Assembly: GCA_963718375.1 (NCBI GenBank) | Contig: CAVQZD010000005.1 | Span: 1,178,001-1,242,000, forward strand | From: RBG-16-64-13 sp963718375 | GTDB lineage: Bacteria > Actinomycetota > Thermoleophilia > RBG-16-64-13 | Reading direction: 5' to 3' | DNA length: 64,000 nt | Part shown: one piece after another, positions 26,846 through 37,009 of the stretch | How the letters are laid out: the number at the start of each line of letters is the position of its first letter | How positions within the stretch are numbered: the first letter of the stretch is position 1 | Program-made: the position numbers and the translations under genes | Notes under the pieces: model-generated | Databases searched by the model: none | Seen by the model: the letters and a program-made list of their open reading frames with translations, nothing else | What the model was told of the DNA's origin: nothing

Positions 26846-29143
26846 GTGACGGGACTACTCGCGAGGCGTACGCATTTGAAGCCAGCGCTCTTCGATCTTC
26901 TATCTCCCGAGCGTTTCCCCCAGGCGGAGACGCAGACCGTGCTGCCCGGGCGCGCGGGCCGTCCGACCCCCATGCCCGAGGGCCTCCATCTGCACCTCGT
27001 GGACGCGCTGGCGGCCCAAGGCATAACGCAGCTATGGACGCACCAGTCGGAGTGTTGGACCACCTCCCAAGGAGGCGAGCACTTCATAGTCACCACGGGC
27101 ACCGCCTCGGGCAAGAGTCTCTGCTTCAACCTGCCCGTGCTCGACGGGCTTCTCAGAGAGCCCCACGCCCGGGCGATCTACCTCTATCCCACCAAGGCCC
27201 TCGCCCAAGACCAACTGCGGCGTCTGCGGTTGACGGCCGGTCGCAAGGTTGAGATCGCCACGTACGACGGAGACACTCCGACCGCCGCGCGCCAGGTGGC
27301 GCGCGAGAAGGCACGGGTGCTGCTCACCAACCCGGATATGGTGCACGTCAGCCTGCTGCCGCGGCACGAGCGCTGGAGGGACTTCTTCTTCAACCTCAAG
27401 TATGTGGTCATCGACGAGGCTCACACTTACCGGGGGGTGTTCGGCAGCAACGTGGCCAACGTGCTCAGGCGCCTGCGCCGGGTGGCCTCGTTCTACGGCG
27501 CTGAGCCGCAGTTCATCCTTGCCTCCGCGACTATCCGCAACGCTCGCGAGTTGGCGGAGGGACTCACGGGCCTCGACGTCGCTCACGTGAGTGGCGATGG
27601 TGCCCCTCTGGGCAGGCGCAAGATCGTCTTCTGGGAGCCCCCGCTTGTCGAAGACGCGCTCAACATACGGCGGAGCGCCAACACTGAAGCCGCGGAACTA
27701 CTCACCGAACTCGTACGGAGTGGCGTCCGTTCGATCTGCTTCACCAAATCGCGCCGGGCCGCGGAGGTCATCTACCAGATGGCGGTGGACCTGCTCAAGG
27801 ACACCGACCCCCGGCTCGCCGAACGTATCACGCCCTACCGCGCCGGCTACACCCCCGAGCAGAGGCGCAAGATCGAGGAGATGCTCTTCGGGGGCAAGCT
27901 TCTTGGGGTCGTCAGCACGAGCGCGCTCGAACTCGGCATAGACATAGGAGCACTGGACGCCGCCATCACTGTGGGCTACCCGGGGACCATGGCCAGTCTG
28001 TGGCAGCAGTGGGGGCGCGCTGGCCGGGGCAAGGGGGAGAGCCTCGCCGTGTTCGTCGCCGGCAACGACGCGCTCGAGCAGTTCTTCGTCAAGCACCCGA
28101 GCGAGCTCCTCCAGCGCGAGGTGGAGGCCGCTACCATCGACTTCGCAAACCCGTTCATCCACAGCAGCCACCTGGCGGCCGCGGCCTACGAGGGCGCGCT
28201 TACGCCGGACGACGACCGGTTCTTCGGGCCTGGGCTGCCGGCAGCTCTCGAGCTGGGCGTCCGTGAGGGGCTTCTGAAGTCCAGAGGCGATACCTGGCTC
28301 TACCGCGGCAGCGACTTTCCCGCAGCCAAGATCGGCCTTCGCTCAAGTGTCGGAGAGCAGTACACCATAGTGGAAGAGGAGACGGGCGACATCGTCGGCA
28401 CCGAGGGGGGCGAGACAGCCTTTTCGGCGCTGCACCCCGGCGCCGTATATCTGCACATGGGTGACACCTACCTGGTCACGGCCCTCGACCTGGAGAGTCA
28501 CACGGCGCTGGTACGGCCTTTCTGGGACAACTACCACACCCTCCCGCGGCGCGACACAGAGACACGCATCATCAGTGATGATCTACAGACGACTTACGGC
28601 CGCGTGTCGCTCCACCTGGGACAGATCGCCGTCAGCACCCGGGTCGTCGCCTTTCAGAAGAAGAAGACCGGCAGCAACGAAGTAATGGGCACCGAGGAGC
28701 TCGATCTCCCCAAGCAGGAGTTCGTCACCGAGAGCATGTGGTTCACGCTCCCCTTGGACATGTTCCCGCGCCCGGAAGATCTGACCGGCCTCCCCGGTGC
28801 CATCCACGCAGTGGAACACGCCCTCATCGCCCTCCTGCCGCTCTTCGCCATGTGCGACCGCTGGGATATCGGCGGACTCTCTACCCCTGTCCACCGTCAG
28901 ACCGAACTGCCCACCATATTCGTGTACGACGGGCACGCGGGCGGTGTGGGCATCTCCCGACAGGGGTTCGAGCGCTTCGTCGAGTGGGCGCGCGACGCCC
29001 GCAACCTCATCCGGGATTGTCCCTGCGAGAGCGGTTGTCCTTCGTGCATACAGTCACCCAAGTGCGGCAACTGGAACGAACCCCTCGACAAGGAGGCGGC
29101 CCTTCGGCTGCTCGGGGCGATCCTGGCGGGGGCGACGCCATAG
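26846..29143 (+). CDS. DEAD/DEAH-box helicase with DUF1998 domain (MrfA/YprA-like)
   Basis: A 765-aa helicase starting at GTG. The N-terminal RecA domain has Walker A TGTASGKS, motif DEAH and motif III SATIRN; the second RecA domain has TSALELGIDIG and the motif VI region QQWGRAGRGKG. The C-terminal DUF1998/MZB region ends in four cysteines (CPCESGCPSC) with a further C in SPKCGNW, the metal-binding cluster of MrfA/YprA-type and Hrq1-like helicases. Members unwind DNA 3'-5' and act in repair, including crosslink repair by MrfA in Bacillus. Length and motif order are complete. It is transcribed away from the RHS island and marks its right border. Confidence 0.9.
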   Translation: MTGLLARRTHLKPALFDLLSPERFPQAETQTVLPGRAGRPTPMPEGLHLHLVDALAAQGITQLWTHQSECWTTSQGGEHFIVTTGTASGKSLCFNLPVLDGLLREPHARAIYLYPTKALAQDQLRRLRLTAGRKVEIATYDGDTPTAARQVAREKARVLLTNPDMVHVSLLPRHERWRDFFFNLKYVVIDEAHTYRGVFGSNVANVLRRLRRVASFYGAEPQFILASATIRNARELAEGLTGLDVAHVSGDGAPLGRRKIVFWEPPLVEDALNIRRSANTEAAELLTELVRSGVRSICFTKSRRAAEVIYQMAVDLLKDTDPRLAERITPYRAGYTPEQRRKIEEMLFGGKLLGVVSTSALELGIDIGALDAAITVGYPGTMASLWQQWGRAGRGKGESLAVFVAGNDALEQFFVKHPSELLQREVEAATIDFANPFIHSSHLAAAAYEGALTPDDDRFFGPGLPAALELGVREGLLKSRGDTWLYRGSDFPAAKIGLRSSVGEQYTIVEEETGDIVGTEGGETAFSALHPGAVYLHMGDTYLVTALDLESHTALVRPFWDNYHTLPRRDTETRIISDDLQTTYGRVSLHLGQIAVSTRVVAFQKKKTGSNEVMGTEELDLPKQEFVTESMWFTLPLDMFPRPEDLTGLPGAIHAVEHALIALLPLFAMCDRWDIGGLSTPVHRQTELPTIFVYDGHAGGVGISRQGFERFVEWARDARNLIRDCPCESGCPSCIQSPKCGNWNEPLDKEAALRLLGAILAGATP

Positions 29144-29198
29144 GGGGCGGGCGCACGCAGGCGCGGCGCGGGCGAGGCCCCGGGAGGCGGCGCCTGAG

Positions 29199-29262
29199 CC
29201 CGGTGACGCCCCGTCGGCCGGTGGCGCACCCTGCGGGCCGGTGACGCCCCTGATGCCGGTGC
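29199..29262. repeat. Short imperfect tandem repeat between helicase and LOG-like gene
   Basis: Four degenerate units of about 19 bases, each beginning CCGGTG; the first and third share CGGTGACGCCCC exactly (29201-29212 and 29239-29250). A possible -10 element TATGCT follows at 29263-29268, so the array lies where the promoter of the next gene should be. Confidence 0.5.
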
Positions 29263-29274
29263 TATGCTACGGCC

Positions 29275-29775
29275 ATGAAGCCTCTCTACATCTCCGTCAT
29301 CGGTGGAGGCAATTGCGGCCCTGCTGAGCAGGCTCTCGCAGAGCAGGTCGGCGGGCTGGTGGCGAAAGAAGGCGCCGCCCTGGTGTGCGGGGGGCTGGGC
29401 GGGGTGATGGAGGCCGCCGCCCGCGGAGCCAGGGCGGCCGGGGGTACCACCGTCGGCATACTGCCCGGTCACGACCGCTCACAGGCCAATGCCTACCTGG
29501 ACTACGTCCTCACCACCGGCATCGGTCACGCACGCAACCTGGCTGTCGTTAGCTCGGGGGACGCGGTGATCGCGGTGGGGGGCAGCTACGGCACCCTCTC
29601 CGAGATCGGTCTCGCCGCCAAGATAGGCCGTCCGGTGGTGATCCTGGGGGGTTGGCGCCTCGAGGGAGGCGAAGAAACGGGTCGCATCACCTACGCCTCG
29701 TCCGCGGAGCAGGCCATAGACCTCGTGAGGCAGGCGTTGGCACCCATGGCCGGCGGAGCCACCGAGGGGCGATGA
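29275..29775 (+). CDS. TIGR00725 family (LOG/SLOG-like) nucleotide-binding protein
   Basis: A 166-aa Rossmann-like protein: SVIGGGNC near the N-terminus, VCGGLGGVMEAAARGA, then GILPGHD, RNLAVVSSGDAVIAVGGSYGTLSEI. These are the conserved motifs of the TIGR00725 subfamily of LOG-like proteins. The PGGxGTxxE motif of true cytokinin-activating LOG enzymes is replaced by GGSYGTLSE, so that specific activity is unsure. Its TGA stop overlaps the start of the amidase gene, so the two are cotranscribed. Confidence 0.85.
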   Translation: MKPLYISVIGGGNCGPAEQALAEQVGGLVAKEGAALVCGGLGGVMEAAARGARAAGGTTVGILPGHDRSQANAYLDYVLTTGIGHARNLAVVSSGDAVIAVGGSYGTLSEIGLAAKIGRPVVILGGWRLEGGEETGRITYASSAEQAIDLVRQALAPMAGGATEGR

Positions 29776-30758
29776 TGCGGGGCCCCCTCGACAGGGCCCG
29801 AGAGATGCAGGAGCTCCTCCAGCGCTTCCGGGAGGCGTCCGCAAGGCGGCGAAGGTCGCGTCGTCTGGTTCTCATCTCCGTAGCCGTGGCCTTCTGCGCG
29901 TGTCTGCTCGCGATCATCCTGGCCCTGACATGGCCAGGCCCGGACCAAGTTGCGGTCGTCGACCCGACCACGGCAGGCGTCGCGACCCCGATCACCGTTA
30001 CCACCTCGAGCATCGCGACAACCACGACGACCACGACTGCTCCGGCGGTCGACGTCGTCGTCACTCCTGCCACCACGACCACGACCACGACCACTCGGCC
30101 CCAGACGGCCGTCGCCGCGAGCCGCGACGGCCTTGTCGTGGTCATCGATCCAGGTCATCAGGACCGGGCCAACGCTGAGCAGGAGCCCATCGGACCCGGC
30201 TCGACCCAGACCAAGGCCAAAGTGAGCGGTGGCACCCGCAGTGTCAACACCGGCCGACCGGAGAGCGAGTTGGTCCTCGAGGTGGCCCTGAAGCTCCGGG
30301 ACTCCCTGGAGGCCCGAGGGATCAAGGTGGTCATGACCCGCACCACCCAAGAAGTGAACATCTCCAACATCGAGCGCGCGCAACTAGCCAACCAGGCGCC
30401 GGCCGATCTGTTCGTACGCGTCCACGCCGACGGCGCCGCCGACTCGTCGATACACGGCATTCTCATGCTCTATCCCGCCACGATCGCAGGTTGGACCGAC
30501 GATATCGCCGCAGAGTCCAAGCGCGCCGCACAGATGGCCCTCGATGCGCTGCTGGCCGCCACCGGCGCAAAGAACCGAGGCTTGGTGGCGCGCAGCGACC
30601 TGACCGGGTTCAACTGGTCCGACGTGCCCGTGGTATTGGCGGAGATCGGACTGATGACGAACGCGACCGAGGACGCGCTGCTTGCGACTGACGAGTACCA
30701 AGGGAAGGTCGTCCAGGGCCTCACCGACGCGATACTGGACTACCTGGATGTACGCTAG
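29772..30758 (+). CDS. N-acetylmuramoyl-L-alanine amidase (Amidase_3), membrane-anchored
   Basis: About 328 aa from ATG 29772, which overlaps the previous stop and has a GAGGGG box. A basic N-terminus precedes one membrane helix (residues ~35-56), then a Thr-rich stalk (~65-110) and the Amidase_3 domain. Zinc ligands and catalytic residues are visible: VIDPGHQ, E in PESELVLEVAL, RVHADG, and the late E in LAEIGLMTN. It would cleave the amide bond between muramic acid and L-alanine in peptidoglycan at the cell surface. The family usually works in cell separation and wall turnover. Confidence 0.9.
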   Translation: MMRGPLDRAREMQELLQRFREASARRRRSRRLVLISVAVAFCACLLAIILALTWPGPDQVAVVDPTTAGVATPITVTTSSIATTTTTTTAPAVDVVVTPATTTTTTTTRPQTAVAASRDGLVVVIDPGHQDRANAEQEPIGPGSTQTKAKVSGGTRSVNTGRPESELVLEVALKLRDSLEARGIKVVMTRTTQEVNISNIERAQLANQAPADLFVRVHADGAADSSIHGILMLYPATIAGWTDDIAAESKRAAQMALDALLAATGAKNRGLVARSDLTGFNWSDVPVVLAEIGLMTNATEDALLATDEYQGKVVQGLTDAILDYLDVR

Positions 30759-30805
30759 ACTTGTTCGAACCCGCGCAACAACGTCGACAGGGGAAAGGTG
30801 CGCAC

Positions 30806-32113
30806 TTGAGTAAGTTGACTGTGGTCGGTGCAGGCTATGTGGGCCTGGTCACGGCCGCGTGCATGGCCGAACTGGGTCATGACGTGCTGGCCATGGACGT
30901 CGATGCCGACAAGATCAAGCTACTCCAAGACGGCGGCAGCCCCATCTACGAGCCCGGTCTCACCGAACTCGCGGCCTCCAATCGCGAGAGGATACGGTTC
31001 ACAGCCGACGCGGATGAAGCGTACGCGTTCGGGGAGTTCATCTTCCTCTGCGTGGACACTCCCCCCACCGCCTCTGGAGACGCGGACCTCTCCCGCATCT
31101 GGCAGGCCGTGGCCAATCTCCATGACGCGAGCGGCGATCGTGTCGTGGTGGTGAAGTCGACGGTGCCGGTGGGCACGGGCGCGGCGATCCAGGCCAAGCT
31201 GAGCGACCTGGGGCTCGCTCACATCGCCTATGCATCGAACCCCGAGTTCCTCAGAGAGGGCACAGCCATCCGGGACTTCATGCACTCCGACAGGGTGGTG
31301 GTCGGCTCTGGCGATCCTGGAGTGGCCGGCCGGGTTGGCGCGCTGTACGAGGGGATAGGCTGCCCGGTCCTGATCACCGATGTGGCCTCAGCGGAGATGA
31401 TCAAGTACGCGAGCAACGCGTTTCTGGCCACCAAGATCAGCTTCATCAACGAGATCGCCAACGTGTGCGAATGCACCGGCGCCGATATCTCCATCGTGGC
31501 CCGCGGAATGGGCATGGACAAGCGTATAGGCCCGCATTTCTTGCAGGCCGGCATCGGGTACGGCGGTAGCTGCTTCCCCAAGGATGTATCCGCTCTCAAG
31601 CAGATCGCCTCCAACTCCGGCTATCACTTCCAACTGCTGAGCGCGGTGATCGAAGTCAACGAGTTTCAGAAGCGGCGCGTGATCGGCAAGCTCAAGAGGT
31701 ACCTTGGCGAAGACCTACGCGGTAAGAAGGTCGCCCTTCTCGGCCTGTCGTTCAAGCCCAACACCGACGACATCAGGCAGGCCTCGTCGATAGTCCTCGC
31801 CAGCAGGTTGATGGCGGAGGGCGCTGTGGTGGTCGGATACGACCCGCTCGCCATGGAAGGGATGAGGAGCATCCTTCCCGCGGTGGAATACGCCGCGAGC
31901 GCACAGGATGCGCTGATCGGGGCGGACGCCTGCGTCCTCGTCACCGAGTGGGACGAGTTCCTGAATATGGACTGGGCGCAGGTGAAGGCATCCATGGCCC
32001 GCCCGATTGTCATCGACGGGCGCAATGCCCTCAAGGGTGAGGCACTGGAACAGCTCGGCTTCATCTACGAGGGCGTGGGCAAGAAGCCCACCCCCTCGAA
32101 CAACGCCGGCTAG
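30806..32113 (+). CDS. ugd: UDP-glucose 6-dehydrogenase
   Basis: About 435 aa if started at TTG 30806, where the sequence begins SKLTVVGAGYVGLVTAACMA as in the family; the frame is open to TTG 30761. The Rossmann NAD motif GAGYVG, the catalytic-site lysine region KYASNAFLATKISFINE, the catalytic cysteine in GGSCFPKDV and the C-terminal SFKPNTDDIR are all present. It oxidises UDP-glucose to UDP-glucuronate for surface polysaccharides. A polysaccharide chain-length/tyrosine kinase gene lies 1.1 kb downstream, in line with an exopolysaccharide role. Related GDP-mannose dehydrogenases are possible but less likely. Confidence 0.9.
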   Translation: MSKLTVVGAGYVGLVTAACMAELGHDVLAMDVDADKIKLLQDGGSPIYEPGLTELAASNRERIRFTADADEAYAFGEFIFLCVDTPPTASGDADLSRIWQAVANLHDASGDRVVVVKSTVPVGTGAAIQAKLSDLGLAHIAYASNPEFLREGTAIRDFMHSDRVVVGSGDPGVAGRVGALYEGIGCPVLITDVASAEMIKYASNAFLATKISFINEIANVCECTGADISIVARGMGMDKRIGPHFLQAGIGYGGSCFPKDVSALKQIASNSGYHFQLLSAVIEVNEFQKRRVIGKLKRYLGEDLRGKKVALLGLSFKPNTDDIRQASSIVLASRLMAEGAVVVGYDPLAMEGMRSILPAVEYAASAQDALIGADACVLVTEWDEFLNMDWAQVKASMARPIVIDGRNALKGEALEQLGFIYEGVGKKPTPSNNAG

Positions 32114-32180
32114 AAGGCGTCCCGCCCGAGGCGGCCCCGGCGCTGAGCCCCGGCCGTCACCCGAGGCCGACACCTTGACC

Positions 32181-32790
32181 CTATTTCTTGGTCCTCGTGG
32201 AAGTCTTCTTCGCAGCCGCGCTCGAGGCCGCTCCGGGGCGACGCCTTCGCGGCCGCTTTCGCCGCTGACGCGGCGGCAGGTCTCTTGTTGGCCTCAGCCG
32301 CTTTGACTGCCGCAGCCAGCTTGGCCTCTCTCGCTTCAGCCATCTGAGCCGCCTGCTGCATCTCCGCCCGCATCTCTGTGACCGTCATGGTGAGTTCCAT
32401 GAGGATCCTGGTCCAGATGATCATCAGGGTCACCAAGATGAGGCTGGAGAAGATGACTATGCACCAGATACCTTGATACTTGGCAGCCGCGATGATGCCG
32501 AAGATGAGAGCAAAGAACCAATACGCACCCAGCAGGGCCAGAACGCTCGTGAAGAGCCCCCTCAGAGACCCGCGAGTCACGAAGCCTTGGAAGGAGAGAT
32601 CGAAGAGCTTGCTGAGGGTCCCGGGAGGTCGTGGAGCATAGTATTGGGGCTGGGGCACATACTGGTTGGGGTACATGGTCCCCTGCTGAGCACCGGCCAG
32701 CTCCGGCAGACGAGTACCACAGCGTTCGCAGAAGGTTCCGGTCGCTTGTTGACTACCACAGTTGGTGCAGGTCCTCACTTCGCCAGCCAC
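32181..32790 (-). CDS. Zinc-ribbon DUF4282 membrane protein (apparent frameshift near C-terminus)
   Basis: The GTG at 32790 has an excellent AAGGAGG box. The protein opens with a CTNCGSQQATGTFCERCG zinc ribbon, then a Pro/Tyr-rich linker and a DUF4282 domain: LFDLSFQGFVTRG followed by two hydrophobic helices and ILMELTMTVTEMRAEM. The tail is Ala/Lys-rich. A run of four C near 32235 shifts the frame; removing one gives the natural ending AAAKKTSTRTKK with a stop at 32181, otherwise the frame runs on to 32110. Function is unknown; members are small two-helix membrane proteins. Confidence 0.75.
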
Positions 32791-32985
32791 TGCGCCTCCT
32801 TGTTTGGTCCGGTTCTTGACTACAAGGTACGTTGCGGCGTCTGGGCTGTCAACGCCGGACCACACTGGGCGCACATAACCTGCGCACAACCTGGTTTCGG
32901 CAGGTATCATCTGTGCGTGTCGAATGCTCACGCTGCAAGGGACAGCCGAGCGAGGATCGTCCCACACCGACTCAAGGAGGGGCAC

Positions 32986-33183
32986 GTGGTCAATGAGCTT
33001 GGCACTGTAGCGGGAAACCTGCTCGACCGAGGCGAGTTCCCTCATAGCGGCACCCAGATGATAATCTTCGCCATCGCCGTCGTGGTCTTGCTGGTCGTGG
33101 GTATCCTCCTTTGGTACTACTCCCACCCTCGCAGGCGCAAGGACCAGGAACCCACCGACAAAGGCGCGGGGCCCGACGACTGA
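32986..33183 (+). CDS. Small single-pass membrane protein
   Basis: A 65-aa protein starting at GTG 32986 behind a strong AAGGAGG box. Residues ~28-47 (MIIFAIAVVVLLVVGILLWY) form one membrane helix, followed by a basic HPRRRKDQEP tail. No family is recognised. It lies 47 bases upstream of the polysaccharide copolymerase relic in the same direction and may be cotranscribed with it. The longer open frame starting at 32473 is antisense to the DUF4282 gene and is not used here. Confidence 0.6.
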   Translation: MVNELGTVAGNLLDRGEFPHSGTQMIIFAIAVVVLLVVGILLWYYSHPRRRKDQEPTDKGAGPDD

Positions 33184-33230
33184 CACTTCGCGCTCGGCGC
33201 CGACCAATCACCGATGAGGAGCTTCAGGGA

Positions 33231-34781
33231 ATGAGTGCGCACCTAGACCGCGGCGAGGACAGCCGCGGCTCCGCCCGTTTCGTGACGGCTCTTCGTGATC
33301 GCTGGTGGTTGGTCCTGATCATGATGGTCCTCTTTGGCGCCCTCGGTTTCGCCCTCTCTTCCATACAAGAACCTCGCTACAGCGCCACGGTCCAGGTCGC
33401 GTACTCACAACGAGACGCGGATGCCGTATCGAAGGCACTCACAGACGCAGGCACGGCCGGCCTGCCTAAGACCCTCGCGAGTGACACCTTGATCTTGCAG
33501 ACATCCAGCTTCGCCGAACGGGTCAGCGAGGACTCTGGACGGTGCGGTCAGCCCGGTCACCATACAAGCGTCGCTGACGAGCTCTGTCGTGCCGAACGTG
33601 GACTTGGTCGACATCGAAGCCTCAGCGCCACGTGCCGATCTTGCCGCCGACCTGGCCAATGCGAGTGCCGACGAGTTCGTCGCGGCCAGACAGGAGGAGA
33701 TCCAGGCGCTGTTGCAGTCGGCTCTGGACTTCGTCGAGGGCCAGCAGGATCCCGCGGAGCAGTCCGGCAGCGCCGCGGCCGAACTCGACCGGCAGGCCTA
33801 TGCGCTGCAAACGCTATTGGACGGTTCGATCGCCGACTACGAAGTGCTTGAGAGGGCGTCGGCGCCGGCTGACCCGTATTACCCGCGGCCGCTCCTCAAT
33901 ATCGCTCTGGGCGTGGCTATCGGCTTGGTCATCGGGCTCCTGCTTGTTATGGGTGTTCAGTAGAATGAGCCGGCGCATCAATGACCAGGCGACGCTTGCC
34001 CAGGCCCTGGACCTTCCGATCATCGGCGCGCTGCCGGTGCCGCCCAACAGACAAGGCGGCAGGAGGTCCGGCGTCGGATTCAAGAAGGGCTTCGAACATC
34101 TGCTGGAGCCTACGAAGATGCTCCGCTCGAACCTAAAAGTCCTCGGATTCGGAGAGACCAAACGCACCCTACTCATCACGAGCACGGCCTCTGCCGAAGG
34201 CAAGAGTTCGTTGGCAGTCAACCTCGCACTGAGCATGGCGCTCGCTGGTGACCGGGTCATCTTGGTCGATGCGGATCTGAGGAGCCCGAGCATACACACC
34301 TACCTGGACATACCGAACGACCGAGGTCTGGGGGATGCACTCACCGGTGGGGCCGCGGATTGGTCGGACAAGGTGCAGGCTGTGGACTTGGCACCCTTCG
34401 TCGACCCGCACGTGCTTGACTCCCGCAAGGAGGAGGAGCGAGACTCGGGGGTCACCAAGTTCCTCTGCCTCACCAGCGGCACGCCTCCCGTCAGACCCTG
34501 GCGAAGCCTTGGGGACGGGAGCGTTCCCCGGCCTGCTGGCCGAGCTGCAAGGCTACTCTGACTATGTCATCGTCGACGGACCGCCGATGGTCGCCACCTC
34601 AGACTCGCTCGATACTGGCCCGGTCGGTGGACGCTGTCATCTTGACCAGCACGCTGGGCAAGCAGACAGCAGTGAAGCCAGACAGGTGAGACAACTGCTC
34701 GCCCGTGCCGACATCGAGGCCTTGGGCCTGGTGTTGTTCGGCACTCGCCTGCAGATGCCCGACCTCCGGCAGGACCGCTAG
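33231..34781 (+). pseudogene. Wzz-like polysaccharide copolymerase / BY-type tyrosine kinase (several frameshifts)
   Basis: Read across frames, this is one gene. An N-terminal Wzz-type segment has its first membrane helix at WWLVLIMMVLFGALGFAL, a periplasmic part, then PYYPRPLLNIALGVAIG as second helix, then a cytoplasmic kinase: RTLLITSTASAEGKSSLAVN (Walker A), VILVDADLRSP (Walker A') and DYVIVDGPP (Walker B). Frame changes are needed near 33535, just before the TAG at 33961, near 34500, near 34605 and near 34675. Such proteins control exopolysaccharide chain length and phosphorylate tyrosines. Either the gene is dead or the sequence carries indel errors; the conserved motifs argue for errors or very recent decay. 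Confidence 0.75.
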
Positions 34782-36982
34782 CCGCCCTGGCCGCCCTGCG
34801 TCGCGGCCTCGCGTCCGCGGAGGCCGCTCCTGATCGATCCATTCGCCGCCTCATGGACGGCACGTTCCACCTGAGACTCCTCGCCTGCGAGTCTGCGCCT
34901 CCAGTTGGGGGCCTCCGCGCCGCTGCCCGGCACGTTGTGCGGCTTCGCGCTGCAGAAGGAGGTCGTCCAGGCCGATCAATACGAACTCTGCGGGACTGCG
35001 GGCCAGGTAGCTGACGGCGGCCGCGAGTAGGGCGACCGGTCCGGACGATCCCGGCGTCCCCACCAGGTATGAAGACAAGGCGGCGACCATGCGGCGGCGC
35101 GCTGCGCAGCGCGCGCCGCGCCGCGTCGTCGTCCAATCTGCCCCGTCCGCAGACGCATCCGTATGTCCTCACCAGTCAGAAAGCCGGCAAGAGGGAACAT
35201 GTCGTGGGTGCCCAGCGAGGCGACCGCGTACCTGGGGATGGGCGCTATCGTGCGTTCGGCCCGCGGCCTGAGGGCACTCTGCAGCACCCACGTGCCGGAC
35301 ACTCCGTGCCTTCTCATGCTCGGTCTCACCCCGGCGGGCACCGTGCCCAGGTCCTCCCCCGCCACCATCGTCCTGTTTCGATGCGACTCCAGGCAGAGGA
35401 CCGCGTACAACTCGTCCGCCGGGTACGTCGACGTAGACCCCCTCTGCGGGCTCCCGGCCCTCGGGTATCCAGAACAGTCTGTGCAGCGACATGATGTGGT
35501 CGACGCGAAGGCGTGACGCGAACCGCATGTGATGACTCAGCACCTGCGGCCCAGTACGAGTGACCGTCCGCCCGCGCTGATCTCGGGATGAACGGGCGGA
35601 GAATCCCAACTCTGTCCGTGACCGAAGAACGCGTCAGGGGGAGAGCCTATCGACATGCCTCTGACGAACAGGTCCTGGCGGTCCCACACGTCGAACCCAC
35701 CGGGATGTACCCCCACCGGCACGATCCAAGAACAGGCCGGCCGCGTGATGAGAAGGGGCACGCTCGCCTCTTGGCGAGCATGGCCGAGAGCTCTCGCAGC
35801 TGCTCCTCCATCTGCCACTGACAGTAGACGTGGTATCGGGCCGCCTCCGACATGCTCTCCGAGGCGTTCCGGGGTCGAGGTGGCGACAGCCGTGGTGGTC
35901 ACCGTGGACCCCGACCAACCGCGCCAGTCACAGCCACGCCTTTCGACTTCAGCACGGTACTCCGCGTACTCGAGTACCTCGGGCCTTTCGCGTACGAATC
36001 CCTCGAGGGCAGACCTCCGTTTGCCGCCCGCGGCACCGAAGAAGCATCGGCAGAGCTCTTCCAGCGCCCGGCGTTTGAGCGCCATGACCCCGGCGTAGTC
36101 CACCAAGTCTTGGCGGTGCCACGCGGCGATCCGCTCCTGGACGGCCTTCGACTCCCATACGGCCCTGGCGGACCCGCATCCGCTCCATTCGGGCACGCGT
36201 TCTACCGCCAGGTAGAACTCATTCCAGAAGAGTCTGCTGACCGGCCTATAGGGGGACGGCTCGAAGGGACGGTCGAGGTAGGAGGCCAGTAGCGGAAGAG
36301 TAGCCGCGGCGCTGCCTCCGGCGTCTGACACCACCTGCAAGAGCGTGCTGAGCTCCCCCAGATCGCCGGCGCCCCAGTCGCGCTCGCTCCGCAGCGCGTA
36401 GGCGGGGGCGAACACCCCCCACTCCCGCGCCCCGGGATCCTGTTGCCAGCAACGCCGGGGGGCGGATATCACCCTGATCTCTTCGGCGCGGCCGCCGGTC
36501 TCTACTCGCAGGCCGTGATAGCCGAAGGGGAGGTCCACCGTCCACTGCGCCGGACCCTGGGAGGCGTTGGCGGCGCCCCGGGTCAGGTCGCCACGCGGCC
36601 CCAGCTCTTCCTCGCAGGCAGTGTCCCGCGTCAACTCGACCTTCGCGCCATCAGGGACCTCAAAGAGCAAGTGGCCGTCCCAAGCCACTAGTACCGGCGC
36701 CACAAGACGGTCCCGGAGCTCGGCCCGGCGGGCCTCCGCCGCTGCGCGCAGCCACTCATGGTCTTTCGCGCCGATCTCCCCGCCGGACCCAGCCCCCGGC
36801 CAGGGCCCGGCCGAAGTGGCGGCTGCGAGACACCCCAGCACTTCCATCACCGCGTGGCGCGGAGACTCGCGCACACGCCCGGTCGCATCCCTGTATGTGA
36901 GACTCACGCCCCATAGCCGGGCCAGATCAGTGATCAGTCCGTCCGTCAAGCGATCATGTTGACTGTGGACTGCCATCGCCAC
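34778..36982 (-). pseudogene. malQ: 4-alpha-glucanotransferase (several frameshifts)
   Basis: Starting at GTG 36982, the N-terminal region is open to about 35950 (DRLTDGLITDLARLWGVSL; REWGVFAPAYALRSERDWGAGDLG). Later pieces fall in different frames but in correct order: YHVYCQWQMEEQLREL, VHPGGFDVW, DAFFGHGQSWDSPP, RVDHIMSLHRLFWIPEG, YAVLCLESHRN, VAGEDLGTVP, SLGTHDM and a C-terminal VPGSGAEAPNWRRRL ending at 34778. These are the MalQ/amylomaltase motifs, including the catalytic RxDH and GEDLGT regions and the THD motif. At least four single-base shifts are needed. The enzyme rearranges alpha-1,4-glucans in maltodextrin and glycogen metabolism. Its stop overlaps that of the convergent kinase relic. 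Confidence 0.8.
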
Positions 36983-37009
36983 TTGAGTCCCTCTGGTACC
37001 GCTGGCGAC

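Noticed and set aside
32473..33183. 236-codon plus-strand gene
   Set aside because: Its first 170 codons are antisense to the DUF4282 gene; only the last 65 codons, behind a strong ribosome binding site at 32986, look real.
35069..35516. Plus-strand genes in 35.0-35.5 kb
   Set aside because: They are shadows of the frameshifted malQ gene on the minus strand, whose motifs appear in correct order across frames.
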